From Paramacrobiotus metropolitanus (Eukaryota; Tardigrada; Eutardigrada; Parachela; Macrobiotidae), in contig NW_026570221.1 in the NCBI RefSeq assembly GCF_019649055.1, forward strand, positions 1,674,001 to 1,738,000: a DNA stretch of 64,000 bases, in the 5' to 3' direction. A program made the position numbers and the translations under genes. The notes beneath the pieces were generated by a model. The model did not search any database. It worked only from the letters and a program-made list of their open reading frames with translations, and was not told the origin of the DNA. This document shows, piece after piece, positions 18,901-30,844 of the stretch (positions are counted from its first letter, which is position 1; the number at the start of each line of letters is the position of its first letter).

Positions 18901-20087
18901 TGGGACCAAGTTTGTGCCCCGCAAAACATCCCTTGCCAAAAAATTTCCGGTGGCAATCTTGACATTCGATGATATTGTCTTTATCAGCCTCACAGTTCGA
19001 GCGCAGGCATAAATGGCAGATTGACTCGCATCGGTGATCGGATTTTTCATTGTAACCTTTGTTGCAGTTATAGCACCAGTGACTTCTTCGAAAATATGCT
19101 GGTAGCGACTTGAGCAAATCAAAATGATGATCGTGATGCAACAAAATGATGCGTCGATCTTGTATGGGTCCACTGTATACGATACTGTTGGCGTGGTCCA
19201 CACTGACGATAATAATTTGGTAATCCGGAAGTGCCGCTTGGAAAGATTAAGCGTCCAGGATTGTGTATTCTCTTTCGTTTAGTCCAGCTTTCTTGATGAG
19301 ATCTTGAGCTTCTTTCGTTTGCAGTTTGTTTCCTTCTTTTATGCGACGGTATTGTAATTTATCACCATCAGCATATGCTTTTCCCACTACCAGTGCTCTG
19401 GCCATGCATATTTTGTCCGGGTTGGTGATCACAATAACAGACTGCATCCGTTGTAGCCTTTTCTTAAGCAGAACTGGAACTTCTCGGACACAGCTACCTT
19501 GTGGAATTTCCGTGTGCTGTACAAAAACTTCAAAATGTTTATCAATCACGAATTCTTCGTACGAATTAAGCACACGTTCCACTTCCGACATCCACCGGTT
19601 GACCGTGAGTTGAGATTTTTGAATGGATGGAGTCCAGATGGGGTAATTCAAGCTTTTCGAGTCCAATCGGATGCGCACCATTTTTTTAGCGTTGATATTG
19701 TCTAGCACATGATCCAGTACATACTGAAGAATTTCCATGATTGCCATAGGCACGCCAGAAAAAGGAATTCTTTCCAAATCAGTGACCTGTAGAATAAATT
19801 CATGTTTTATTCGGCTTTCGAAGGGACCTTAAAGTGCTCACCTTTACGAAATAACACTTTGAATGCAGCCGAAACTTCTTCCATATTCTCGAACCGGCTT
19901 CGTTGATCTGAATGTGCTCAGTAATATCGCCGGAAAATACTGAATCTGCAAAATTAAACCTTAAACTTCAAAAAAAATATTTTTATTGCAGTACCTTACT
20001 TGTTTCCTCATCTCTTGACCTTTTGGACGAACTTGGATTGGTTTCTTCATTACGACGCTTAATTCCTGATTTATTAGAATTTTCCAT
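15902..20087 (-). pseudogene. Protein-primed DNA polymerase B (pPolB), eight exons
   Basis: Replicates the Polinton by protein priming. Exons (descending): 20087-20000, 19945-19842, 19786-18614, 18559-18419, 18367-16773, 16716-16514, 16454-16375, 16308-15902. The seven introns are 51-66 bp, all GT-AG. A zinc-rich region (CYNCNKGY to CKNC) precedes the exonuclease motifs: FLYFDLET (Exo I), AHNFKAFDGYF (Exo II, split by an intron) and YCRMDVTVL (Exo III). Palm motif A is YFDVNSEYL, motif B is KLCLNSFWGR (intron inside), and motif C becomes Asp-Thr-Asp-Ser only after splicing. The intact product would be about 1,263 residues. Lesions: in-frame TAA after TILDA (~19248) and after EEEKH (~16874), and a one-base loss near 16549. 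A TATA box lies at 20189-20196. Confidence 0.9.
16309..16374 (-). other. Intron 7 of P1 pPolB, splits catalytic motif C
   Basis: 66-bp GTAATC...TTTGCAG intron in phase 1. Upstream exon ends TTTGATACAG and downstream starts ATTCAATC, so the second aspartate of the Asp-Thr-Asp-Ser motif is assembled across the junction. P2 has an intron at the same position. Confidence 0.85.
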
Positions 20088-20188
20088 ATTGAAAATCGTG
20101 AATCACAACACCAAAAAACAACTTATTTTAAGATAATTTAGAAGAATTTATGAAACTTGAATGAAGCAAACCTTGTACGAAGTCAGTG

Positions 20189-20196
20189 TTTTTATA
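20189..20196 (-). promoter_or_regulatory. TATA box upstream of P1 pPolB
   Basis: Minus-strand TATAAAAA within GGTATAAAAACACTG, about 100 bp before the pPolB ATG at 20087 and just inside the right TIR. Confidence 0.5.
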
Positions 20197-20204
20197 CCTG
20201 CCCA

Positions 20205-20744
20205 AATATGTCAAGAATCGAATATGCCTAATAACATTTTTTAGTTACCGCGGTAATTATTGATCGTTATACGGTAATCAGGGAAAGTGATGCAGTAATT
20301 GTTTACCCTTATCGAAACTTTTCAATTTTCGTTCCGTACGGAAAAAATTTTAGTACGAGGTCTGCGAGCCGATTTTCTCAATGATAAAAAGATAAATACT
20401 TAACTAAATGAAAAAAAAATCGCGTTTGCGGGAGTAGATCAACTAAGGTTTCCCATACCTTAGTGTAGAACAGCTAAGGTGCACGAACTAAGCTTTGAAA
20501 CCTTAGTAAAAACAAATGTTCTTCCAGTACGTGAGACTCTGTGTACTATTTCACGTATGCGCCCCGTACATGCACCGTCGTGGCTACGGTGCATGTACGG
20601 GGCACATGCATGCCCGCGACGACACACTCTAGTAAATCGTAACCTAGGTTCAAAAAATAGACCCGTAAATAATGCCCTAGGTCCAAAAATTTAGACCCCC
20701 CCCCCGGAGAAAAGAAATGCGTCAGGTTGGGCCGGGATACTACT
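20205..20744. repeat. P1 right terminal inverted repeat
   Basis: Inverted copy of 6281-6830, ending GGGCCGGGATACTACT. It contains the mirrored AAGGTTT iterons, the shortened hairpin and a C-run. It differs from the left copy by several substitutions and small gaps. Confidence 0.85.
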
Positions 20745-20750
20745 CAGTAC

Positions 20751-22069
20751 GCCTTGATACATTTCGAATTCCGAATGTTGCTTTTTGACAAACATACTTT
20801 CGACACGACTTTCGATGTCATGGATCATCTTCTCGAGACTAGGATCGCGTAATTGTTCATAACAAAGGAACGCATACGAAGACTCTTCCGGTCGCATTTC
20901 GTCGGCGGGGTCGCTCAACAAGAGTGCCCATCGCGTTAATCGACCATTTGTTCCTTGCTTCTTCGACGCAGGTCGTATTAAATTAGTTTATGCCTGATGA
21001 TTGGTTCTTACAGTAAACGGCATATGATCGATATAATGGCAAAATTTCGTAACGGCAAATACAACCGCCAAGCATTCGAGCTGAGTAATCGGATACTTCT
21101 GCTCTGCTGGCGTTAATAATCGACTTGCGTAAGGGTGGTCGTCCTGATGAAGGACGGCACCCACACCAATCGTACTGGCATCACACTCGATAACTGTCGG
21201 CTTTAAAGGATCAAATTTTACCAAGCACGGCGAATTCGTCAGCGCCTGCTTAAGCGATTCGAATTCCGCATCGTAAACCGGAGTTTGACGACGTCCTTTC
21301 TATTTTTAAATAAATCGTACAAATTCCGAGTAATTTTAGCGTAATCTTTTACGAATTTCCGATAGTAATTAGCTAAGCCAAGAAACGATCGCAATTTAGT
21401 TTCGGTAGTCGGCTTGGGAAATTTTTGAATCGCGGAAATCTTATCTCCATTGGTACGAATACCGCTTTCCGATATTATGTATATGACCGAGAAAATGTAA
21501 CTCGGTCTTAGCGATATGGCACTTCGACGGTTTTAGCGTTAAACCGGCTGCACGCAATCACTCGAATAATCGACGAATTTTCTTCAGTAACTCTGCTATC
21601 GTTTTAGCAGCAAATTAAATCGTCAAGGTAACTGAAAATTCCTTCATCGCGTAACGGACTGAGAACCTTATCGATCATTGCCTGAAACGTTGCAGGCCCG
21701 TTACAAACGCCGAACGGCATACAAAGAAATTCGTAGAGGCCGTCCTGCGTTATGAACGCAGTTTTCGCAATCGACTTTTCATCCATTTTTCGTTACGTTA
21801 TTGAAAGCGATATAATTTATACAAAATCGAGAGCCGATCGACCCATCTGGGTTCGTTTTCACCGCAAGGACTACGGGAAAACACCAATCGGAAATCGATG
21901 AGCGAATCATACCTTGCTCAAGCATTTCTTTGACGTGCTCTTGGATAAAGGCACGACCTTTCCAGCTTATCCGATGAGGTCTCGATTTATTCGGTTTCGC
22001 ATCACCAGTATCGATCGTATGTTTATAACCCATAACGTTTCCATACGGTCGTTTTGACGTAGGAAACAA
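20751..22069 (-). pseudogene. Gypsy-A reverse transcriptase, RNase H and start of integrase
   Basis: Read on the minus strand, the RT begins with DTGDAKPNKSRPHRISWKGR. It continues HVKEMLEQGMIRSSISDWCFPVVLAVKTNPDG, then LYEFLCMPFGVCNGPATFQ and FSYLDDLICC with the catalytic YLDD. RNase H follows: TVIECDASTIGVGAVLHQD, HPYASRLLTPAEQKYPITQLECLAVVFAV, and HYIDHMPFTVRTNHQA. The next frame carries the start of the integrase H2C2 region (EFEMYQGVL) and is cut by P1 at 20750. Several frame shifts occur, for example near 21780 and between 21600 and 21250. The enzyme would copy the RNA genome and remove its RNA strand. Confidence 0.85.
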
Positions 22070-22251
22070 ATCAGAAAATTCGACAAACAGTCTTGAAACT
22101 GTTTCTTTTCGGCATCGGTTAAATCGGGATTTATATGCATTAAATTTATCGATTTTAAAACCTCGCTATGCTCTTCCAGCGTACGCGGCTTGGCGTCAGC
22201 TGTAGCAACTACGGGGTCATCGTCCTTCTCATGCGTTTCGATTACACCGAC

Positions 22252-24739
22252 CTAGGCGCCTTTCTGGACTGTGCGACGGGACATCGAATGATTTGATTCA
22301 AGGACTTCAAATTTACCATCGTTCGGCTTCACGAGCCCGCTTTCCGGCATCATTTTACCGAAAGAGTACAGGCTGGGATTACCGATAAAGATGTGCAACG
22401 ATGTATCCAACTTGGCATGACGTCTCGTTGAAACTGACACCCACGTCGCACTTGGATCGATATTAAAGTCGTCGACCGCATACACCTTTACCAATTTGCG
22501 TTTCGGACAAGGATTAACGATTTCCAGACTTCGAATGCATCTGCGAATTCCCATTTATCATTATTCGATTCAATTAAAGGAATCGATTTTTCAACCGGCG
22601 TATTATTCCAAGCAGCAATGATTTCTTTCGGAGCTCTATCGATTAATATTTTGTCGTATTTATCCGCTACTGCTGCATATTTAGCTGCGGTTTCTTTCAT
22701 CGTCTGGCCGATTTTCATAAGGGCCGACAAGGATGTCGATTAAATTTTTATTGGAATATCCTGGATGCGTATCGTGAATATTATGGCCTCGACTTTTGAA
22801 AACATCATCGCTTTCTCGGTAATTAATTTTAACGGTATCGTCTTTCATCGAAATTTTATCAATTTCCACCATGCAAGGTTTTCGGGTTTCGATTTAATAT
22901 CGCTCGATGGGGTGTTTTTGCTTTTTGCCAAGCGCGAGTGCACAACGGGGAGCCCGGAAGAAGCGAGGGGAGTATCGATGTTTTGGATGTCCGGTGTAGC
23001 CGCCGCCGGGCTGTCTACCGTCTCGATTTTAGTAAATTCAGGAAATTCATCTTCGAATCGAACTCGAGTCGGAGTCCTAGGTTTAATCTTATCGTGAGTT
23101 ATCGATAGAAGTTCTTCAATTGGAACGTCCCCGAGTAACAACTTAATTGCAGTCTTTTCGTCCTCTATTAATCGATGACGAATAAAGTCGACAGGTACAA
23201 ACAGTCCACCTGAGAGCTGAATGCCTTCGTCCCGAAATTTTTGTATCAACTGATCTTGGAAATCATCTCAGTATTCGATTTCTTGTTCGATGTCGGTCTC
23301 GAGCGCCCAAAGTTCCACTTGGGCTGCCACAATAGCCCGATCATCTTCGTTTTTACGCGACTCTTCAAGTTGTTCGTTATAGTCAGCAAAAAACCAGTAA
23401 TTATCCTGGACGGATCGCTGTATATCATCGATAAATACGCGGTATTCTTCGTATAAATTTCCCCAGGCATTAATTTTTAATTTATCGTTGGTGTTATCGG
23501 CAAACTTTTTCCGTGCCACGGGCGTGGGAAAAATTTCGCATTATCCCGACTGCGCGGAGGCACGAATGCTTCCGCCTGAATCGATTTATTGGCTCTTTCG
23601 GGTATCGCTTTAAGCTTTACAGGCATCGTTTCCTTTACAGGCATCGGTCCCTTTTCGGGCATCGTTTCCCTTTCGGGTATAGTTTCCTTTGCAGGTATCG
23701 ATTTTCCTTTACAGGCATTGTGGTTGCGGACTTTCTCCGTGCCACGGGCGCGGGAAAGACTGGAACCGGTATCGGGGCATCGATCGCAGTCGACGCAACA
23801 TGTACACTGTGCGGACGGTTTGAGTTCGATGCGACTTCTGGCGGAGGCTTACAGTCTCGCGCTAAGTCTAATTTAATAATCGAACCCTCAAGAACAATGT
23901 ACTGAAATCGGACCAATAAATCTTGGCCTAACAGTACTGGAACTGCATAGTTTATCGGTTTGACGTATAAGGAGTGTTGTATCGTTGTATCGTTCGATCG
24001 TTAATCGTTATTGCTACGGCGCAGTAGTCAGTAGGGAATTTTATATTTCACATGGTTCGGCTCCGTTCACTAGAAACTACCGCGTCAGATGAACAGTACG
24101 TTAGCAGACTAAACAGCGTTAAAAATGCTTGTACGGATGCACACTTGCAGTGACGTACAGCTGAAAAATAAATCGAGTCGAGCGTGCCGAGAGCGTGACC
24201 AACCTGCTCTCGGGGAGGCGGTTAGAGCATACAAAAAAGATCCACAGGCAGCATACGCTGGCTTGTCGCTCTAACATATGGCTGAGCCGTTGCACAGATC
24301 CACGTAAGGCAGACAGTTTTTACGCGTCAGCCAACGACGTTGGCTTACGGCGCCTTACGTCGCGAACGGACGTAAATCAACCCGTAACGCCAACTTCTAC
24401 CCGAACGGCGAACTGGACGTAACTTGTTTCGAGAAATCTAAAATTCGCTAGTAACTGGAAAGCTACGAGCACCACCGACGCCACGAATGTCCAGCGGTCT
24501 CGATAATGGGAATGCGGGATTTGATTCACACGTAAAAATTCATCGGAAACAAGAGATGTTTCCGCCCTTGAATCGATCAATGCATTAACCTCAGCGCCAT
24601 CGACACTGACGACATGCATGAGCGCACGAGTTCGCTTCGGTTCGCATGAGTTAGGTTTCAGCTGGGAAATCGTACAGGTATCGTTAACGTTATTCGCATC
24701 GGTTATCGTATCGGTAATAGTGAATCCATTAATCGACAT
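22252..24739 (-). pseudogene. Gypsy-A retropepsin and protease-RT linker
   Basis: A retropepsin lies at the minus-strand start: MHVVSVDGAEVNALIDSRAETSLVSDEFLR, where the family's catalytic D-S/T-G reads DSR, so the active-site glycine is lost. Its C-terminal part, GQDLLVRFQYIVLEGSIIKL, is in another frame near 23880-23940. Between protease and RT is a long linker of broken frames, including VPVDFIRHRLIEDEKTAIKLLL near 23190 and HAKLDTSLHIFIGNPSLYSF near 22400. A run of FTGI/SGI-type frames on the plus strand (23590-23720) is the shadow of a P/V/K-rich repeat here. The whole segment is non-functional. Confidence 0.7.
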
Positions 24740-24929
24740 ATCCGGCGGTTTGGAAGGTACAGGGACTGCAAAGCCGGTGTTTACTGCCCGTTCACGTCTC
24801 CCTGGCCGCCACCAGAACCGCCCTTAGCACCACCGGCAGAACTGCCGGGGCTCCGAGCGTCTTGGCCGCCACCACCAGAACCACGATGATTCTGGCCGGA
24901 CTGCGCTGCCTTATCGTTTGTCCACGAGT

Positions 24930-27115
24930 TCAATCGACGTCGATTTCCGTTATTCTGACTCGGGTAATTATCGCTTCGATTTTGGGAATTTCCCGGTTTC
25001 GGCGAAAATCGCTGGCATAACGGCGGGTGCCGTCAGCCCAGTGATACGCTAAGTACACCGGATTCTGATCGCGTGGCACGTCTCTGAACTCGCATTCATC
25101 GATCGTATGGCTATGGACATCGCATTTAGTACAGAGCTTATAGGAATCGCTGTTACCGGAATTACCAGAGTTTTGCCGACCAGCGAAGCCCCCGCGACCA
25201 CTAAATCCACCTCGACCGTTTCCTCCGCAACGACCGAAGCCGCCGCGATTTCCTCCGAAATTACCACCGCGACCGCGGGGGGCGCCAAGGCCCAGGTGAC
25301 CGTGTCCGGCCACCATAGCCGCCGCCATCATTCGATCTGCCCTTCTGGCTGCCACCACCATCCGATCGCGCTTCTTCAGCATCGACCGCATGCACAGCAG
25401 CTAAATCGTTTCTCGATTTATCCTGAGTTTTTCGCGCTTTAATATCGGTAGGAACTTGGAAACCATCTGGATCGCTAGACACCAGATAACGAATATACTG
25501 GCGAAGCTGATCGATTGTTTTCCGGCTGTTTCGTCATCAGTTTATCGTATACTTTCTGATTGGTTTTCAATCCACGCATTACAAACAATACGAAATGTGC
25601 CGGATCGCCCTGGAAATTCGCTCGATCGCGCAGTAGTTCCATCGTCTGGAGATACTGCTCAAGCGATTCTTGAACAGGTCGATATAATCGATTTGTCAGT
25701 TCTGTCAGCGCGTTAACCGACTTCTTACTGTTACCGAATCGTTCTACCATCTTCGATAAAAAACCTTCGCTTGTAGTGGGTGCCGACGGCGATGTCAGCA
25801 ACCCATCGAATCAAGTCAAGGCGTCATCCTTGACAGCGTTAGCCAAATTGGCGAGTTTTTTAGACTCATCCCAACGATTTGCCGTTGCTGCCAATCGGAA
25901 TCGCAAAACAAACCTTTCAACGTTGTCTTTCGATCCACTAAACTTCGTTGGTTTAACCGTATTATCCTTAAAGATCTTAGCCGAATCGGCCTTGACCTCG
26001 GGCACCGGTTTAACGACTTCCTTAACGATTGTCACTTCGTTTTCAGCTTCAGCGGGAGAACGGACAACCGTTCTCGACCTACCGCTCAACGACCGGCGAA
26101 CAACCGCGACTAATGCCACTGCCAGATAGTTCGGTTCGCGACGGCTGTCCTTGATGTCCGGCAGGCTGTGCCGGACTAACAGGAAGCGATCGCTACTGCT
26201 TCTCGAGTTCTTCACACATCGTTTGCAAAGCATCGTAATCTGCCGCTAATCGATCAAACCTATCCCGAGCTTCGTTTCGCTCATGACGGTATCGATCTCG
26301 ATCTTCCATATTCTGCTGCATTTTGGCGTCCTGCTGCAACTTGGCATTGCCTGCCCAGAGCAGCTTTCCGCCATACTTCTTCACCTTTGCTTCCAGGTTC
26401 GTTTTCTCATCGACTAGTTCTCTCTGACTCATCACGACTTTATCCTGAAACTTCTGTCTTTCACTGCGTACTCGATTAATCGTCCGTTCGTGTGCGTTAA
26501 TCGTATCATCACGTAATTTCATTGCGGCTCTGAACGTGGAGATCTCTGCTTGCAGAGTTTTCAGACGCTCTAAAGCCTCAACTAGAATCGATTCATCACT
26601 GTCATCGGCTGCGGTCTTGTCAGCATTTAAACGAATTATCTTCTTTAATTCAGCGATTTGCTGGTGAGCCAGCGATAGCTCTTCCTGTAATTTGCCAGTG
26701 ACTTCACCCGCGAGACGCAGGTTCTGGCATACTCACCACCCGTCACCGACGATTTATCGATCGAGACCTTTACTGCTTCCTCTTGGCTTCCAGAACCGAT
26801 AACTGACCGGAAACTCGCCTTACTTTCGTTCGATGGGGGCGATTTTTCTTTTCCAGTCTTCACAGGTATTTCACCCATCGTCGGAAGCGGGCTGCGTCGC
26901 ATAACCGTGCTTCGTTTGAATGGCGTTCGCAAATCGACTGCGGTGGTGTTGTGGAGAGTGAGTTCACCCTCACTGTCCACATCACCTAGGGCATACGGAT
27001 CGTTACAGTCTTTGTTTCCCATAAGAATCGAATCGATAGACATTTCGCTTGATCGAGAATCATTCAGATTTTCTTCAGCAACTGATGAGTTGTCTTTCAA
27101 TTCGTTATCGACCAT
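24930..27115 (-). pseudogene. Gypsy-A gag (coiled coil, capsid, RGG/zinc-knuckle nucleocapsid)
   Basis: Four minus-strand pieces form a gag. At 27115-26645 is an acidic serine-rich N-terminus. At 26522-26193 is a strong coiled coil (INRVRSERQKFQDKV to RDRFDRLAADYDALQTM). At 26233-25475 is the capsid-like region (KPTKFSGSKDNVERFVLRFR, LEQYLQTMELLRDRANFQGD, FVLFVMRGLKTNQKVYDKLM). At 25391-24930 is the nucleocapsid, with a GRGG-rich tract and a CX2CX4HX4C knuckle (CTKCDVHSHTIDEC) for RNA binding. Stops and frame changes separate the pieces. Domain order matches Gypsy-B, so the two elements are related. Confidence 0.75.
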
Positions 27116-28370
27116 ATTAGCGGTTTTCGACTTTGACGCCGGGCGGTCACCGCCGGGCGCCTCTGGAATTACTGACGATCTTTCAAGGAGCGAGCTAGGC
27201 TCAACGGTCTCCCGCGCAGGGATTTCCGACTGAACCTGTCGATACTTCGTCCATATTGAGTATTCACTGCATGAGTTACTGGGGGAGGGGGATTCACTAC
27301 TTTTTGCTTCGGTACTTTCTTCACTGCTGGCTTTGATTTTACTGTTTGCGTGCTCGTCGACTAGCTATCCTGATTAATCGTATTATTCGAGTTGCTACGA
27401 GGAGATAGACTCTGTGCCATACTGTGCACCGAATCTACGAACGACGAAATTAATCCCTACTTTTGCTGTCCTGTTGGCGATCTGGTCATCATTTTTGAAT
27501 CGACATTATCGAAATCAATTTCAAAATCAACTCAAAACTCAATCGATAATAATCCGGATTAAATTCACGATTAAGTTTCGAATAAATTCTCACAACCTCA
27601 CTTCATCTTGTTCACACACATGACATCTCATTAATCAACACACGTAATTAATCGATCAACGAATCTCATTTTTCAACGAAATTAATGATCGGGAATTTCT
27701 CGAAAAGGTCAAAATCACAATATCGCAGAATCAACACGGAGAAATCAAAATTTAACACACGTACGTCGAACAATCGCAACGGGGCAAAAGTTCAACCAGG
27801 CATCGACACGATCAACGACGCGACAGAAAGTTTCCGATTTTACAGTAATATTATCGCATCCGCTATCATTGATTTCCTCTTCCGATAAAGATCTTAACTT
27901 GCTTTTGCAAGCAGAACTTACCAGGAAAGATCCAGGGGTCGTTGAACGTGTAGGAACTTGTCCGTGCTTCGTAAATCCGTAGTTCTTCAGAAATCCACCA
28001 CGCGCTTCGTTGGGACTCTGCCATAGATGCGGGGCTTATTAAGCCTCCTTAGATACACAGGAATCCGAAACGTTGCTCGGGTGGGTCGGGCTTTGGGGGA
28101 ATAACGTGGCTGATCCGAAGAAACAGCAACAAGTTGAATCGGGAAATTAGAATCAGCTATTCACGACGGTGTCGGTGAATTTCTTCGCTCCAACACGCTG
28201 TCGTACAGGGTTCCACTAGGGGTCACTCGTTTGCGCCTAATTCTCGACACAAACAGATTGAAAAACACAAAGTAATCATAAACTCGCTCTTCACCAAAAT
28301 GAAAACTCGACGCATCCGCTCAAACCGCGCTACTCCTTATTGATCTTATTGTAAGTACAGGGTCGTTACA
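27116..28370 (-). other. Gypsy-A 5' leader
   Basis: About 1.25 kb of AT-rich leader between the primer-binding site and gag. It is rich in ATCGAT-type strings and has no convincing gene. Confidence 0.5.
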
Positions 28371-28388
28371 CGACACGCATCTTCACCA
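28371..28388 (-). other. Gypsy-A primer-binding site
   Basis: Directly inside the 5' LTR the minus strand reads TGGTGAAGATGCGTGTCG, starting with TGG that would pair with a tRNA CCA end. The tRNA cannot be named from memory. Confidence 0.55.
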
Positions 28389-28696
28389 TGCAAGGAGAGC
28401 GATTCTGAGCGATACGTTTCTACGTGAGCGAGAATCGAGATCGGAAAATGGAACACCAAAGATCGAATAAAATCGTATTTTATTAGATCGTAAACATAAA
28501 CACCAAAATCATCAGCGAAAACCCAAACAGAAAGCACCAAAGTGAGATCTAGAGATCTTTCACTGAGGTCCAAAAACATCGTAATGAATCGGTGGAATCC
28601 GATGAAATTTAGATCGGCTGCACAAGAGCGCTCGGCAGCTCCAATCCGGCGGTCCAATCGGTGACCGACGTGAGCTCAGAGCCGACCGCTCTAGCA
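28389..28696 (-). repeat. Gypsy-A 5' LTR
   Basis: 308 bp, TG...CA ends, matching 4421-4729. Followed by the ACAT target duplication at 28697-28700. Confidence 0.9.
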
Positions 28697-28700
28697 ACAT

Positions 28701-29849
28701 ACAGGATTTTATAAATTTTACCGGCTAAAATTTTTACGCTTTTGCATTCCTGGAAAGCATCGTTTTGTTTATTGGTTTATTATTATATTGATTTATTGAT
28801 TTATTTATTGGTTATTATTGGTTTATTGATTTATTTATTGGTTTCCTTCGTGTTCAGCAACGATGATTACACACTACGGTTACAAGTTCCAAAAACAACC
28901 AAAATCATTGCAAATTAGTATTTAAGCTTATAATCTGTAAACTGCCGTGATGTACATATTATTGTAAACATCTTTTTAGTATACAGTTTAGTATCTATGC
29001 TTGTCGGTTCGGTATTACTGCGGTATGTAAATAGTTCACTTGCCGACATTGCCGTCATAACACTTTACTGCTAGTTTGTCTTTTTGATTTTGCTCATCGC
29101 TTTGAAAGTGCGCGTATAAAGTTTTTGCTGGTACCACGAGAGAACTGCATTTTTCTGAAAACATATGCCAAGTGGCGTTCTCTAACACCAGTGTCCACTG
29201 CTTATACGGTTAACCAGTGTGGACTGGACTGGATATGATTTGAATACTCGCACACTTAAAACATGTCGTCTAAAAATGAGTGTTCTTGATCTGAGTAATA
29301 GGAAGTATAAGCTATTGTAACTGAATGTATAAAACGGTGCTCATTCAAAGTGCATTGCCATACCACAAAATGTTATGGTGCAACTGACCGCGCCGGAACC
29401 GGAGTATCGGGAATCTTTGTACCATCGACTGAACATAAAAGTGAATGCAGTGGACAAGGAAAGAATATATATGTATGTACACACATTTCTGCTTTCAGGT
29501 AACGCGCTGCATTTGTTATCCGGACTAGCCGGTATGACCTATGTTATAATTATGTATCACTATGAACTTAGTGTGTCCGCAAATTTGAATAAAGAGATGA
29601 GCAGAAATGAAAATGTGTAAATTGCAGCTGATGGAATGCTTGATCGGAGAACATCCATCCGCGATACGAGGAACACATTTATTTTGATACAACACATTTT
29701 GTAGTTGCGAGAAATTAATAACCCTTCCGGAATCCTGCGAACAATTCGTGCAGCGAGATCGATTGCAAGTAGATCGATGTGCTAAGCTAAGGTAACATGC
29801 CGTACATCGATTCTGTATCGGTTGATTCGGCACAATACGGAGTCTGTGT
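28701..29849. other. Intergenic host-like stretch
   Basis: Contains a TTTATTGA-type low-complexity run at about 28770-28850 and an 81-codon frame (29375-29620) with a hydrophobic segment (FLLSGNALHLLSGLAGMTYVIIMYHY) but no recognised family. No other supportable feature. Confidence 0.4.
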
Positions 29850-29858
29850 TGGTAAACG

Positions 29859-29970
29859 GGCAGGGGATAAAAGGTGGCAGTGGCACCTGCCACTGGCAAC
29901 TGCCACCGGCAGTGGCAGTTGCCACAACGCGTTCTGGCAAGCGATAAAACGTGGCAAGTGTTAAAAATTC
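29859..29970. repeat. MULE-like left TIR
   Basis: Inverted complement of 31592-31703 with about four mismatches. Contains self-complementary TGGCAGTGGCACCTGCCACTGG. Confidence 0.85.
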
Positions 29971-30030
29971 AGAATCAGCTTGAGACAGTTTTGCCATCCA
30001 ACGATAAGTTTTTGGGAGTATTAAATGAGT

Positions 30031-30179
30031 GCTGTTTTGGAGACGCAGCTGTCACAGAATTCACTCAGAATCAGTGTCGCTCACGATCGAAGCGCGGTAA
30101 CGCTGCAACGCTGTTTTGGAGACGCAGCTGTCACAGAATTCACTCAGAATCAGTGTCGCTCACGATCGAAGCGCGGTAA
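30031..30179. repeat. 70-bp tandem direct repeat
   Basis: Two identical 70-bp copies (30031-30100 and 30110-30179) starting GCTGTTTTGGAGACGCAGC, separated by 9 bp. Confidence 0.9.
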
Positions 30180-30546
30180 TGCAAGGTATCGTAATTATAA
30201 TGCGACGGTAAAGCATTCAGCTAAGAGCAAGCTATCTCCAGAAATCGTTTGATTTACATTACTACATTACACATAATGAAAAGCTAAGCTACAGGCGCGT
30301 GGCTCTAGGGCTGAGTCTGACGCTGACTACTAAACAGAGACAGACTATTAAAATTGGTCTTGTTAATTTTTATCGTTATGTTAGGGTTTTCTTAATTTTA
30401 AATTTCTTTGTTTCTTGGATTTCTTAGGCTTTCTAAAAACAAACAAACCAATAACTCTATGCAAACCTAAAAACCCTAAGAATTGTAAGGAACGCAAAAA
30501 GCGCAAGAAACCATAAAAAAATTAAAAAGTCATAAAAGGCTTAAAA

Positions 30547-30804
30547 ATGTTTTGTCTATGCGAGTCAGACTCCAATGCCACGGCAGACACAATGCAAGCC
30601 GAATTGCAAGCGTTTCTGTCCATTGATGGATGTGGCAGATGTGACGGTGGCCGCATTGAAGTGCCAAACACCGGCTTAAAGTCCTCAAAGTCTTCCATTA
30701 CGCCTAACAAACTATTAGACAACGAAAAGGTAAAGGCCTGCTCGGTTGACTCTGCCAAACAAAGAGCGCGTCTGGATATAATTCTTTATGAATCTACGCT
30801 GTAG
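30547..30804 (+). CDS. Short open frame inside MULE-like element
   Basis: 85 codons from an ATG at 30547, with a CDGGRIEVPNTGLKSSK segment and a charged C-terminus (AKQRARLDIILYE). No recognised family. It may be a captured host exon or chance. Confidence 0.2.
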   Translation: MFCLCESDSNATADTMQAELQAFLSIDGCGRCDGGRIEVPNTGLKSSKSSITPNKLLDNEKVKACSVDSAKQRARLDIILYESTL

Positions 30805-30844
30805 GTAGTCACTAGGTACTACAGATTTACTCGGCTTCCTATTA

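Larger units (their letters stand above)
6281..20744. mobile_element. Polinton/Maverick P1 (14.5 kb) with perfect 6-bp TSD
   Basis: The termini read AGTAGTATCCCGGCCC at the left and its exact complement ending GGGATACTACT at the right. They are directly bordered by CAGTAC on both sides (6275-6280 and 20745-20750). A 5'-AG terminus and 6-bp duplication are the established Polinton signature. The terminal inverted repeats are about 540-550 bp. Gene order: packaging ATPase, small hydrophobic-tail protein, core-like repeat protein, integrase, penton-like, pVI-like, major capsid and protease on plus; PC4-like on minus; RNase H-like and TBP-like on plus; polymerase B on minus. At least nine lesions spread over seven genes show the copy is not autonomous now. 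It lies inside the Gypsy-A integrase. Confidence 0.95.
4421..28696 (-). mobile_element. Gypsy-A: Ty3/Gypsy LTR retrotransposon interrupted by Polinton P1
   Basis: Two ~308-bp LTRs beginning TGCAAGG and ending CTCTAGCA (plus-strand sense) flank a minus-strand gag-PR-RT-RNase H-integrase order. The 4-bp flanks are ACAT on both sides (4417-4420 and 28697-28700), the expected target duplication. By eye the two LTRs differ at about 13 substitutions plus one 1-bp gap, roughly 4%, so the insertion is not recent. Without P1 and one TSD copy the element would be about 9.8 kb. All its coding regions contain stops or frameshifts. P1 entered the integrase zinc-binding region. The order LTR, gag, PR, RT, RH, IN identifies the Gypsy (Metaviridae-type) class. 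Confidence 0.9.
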
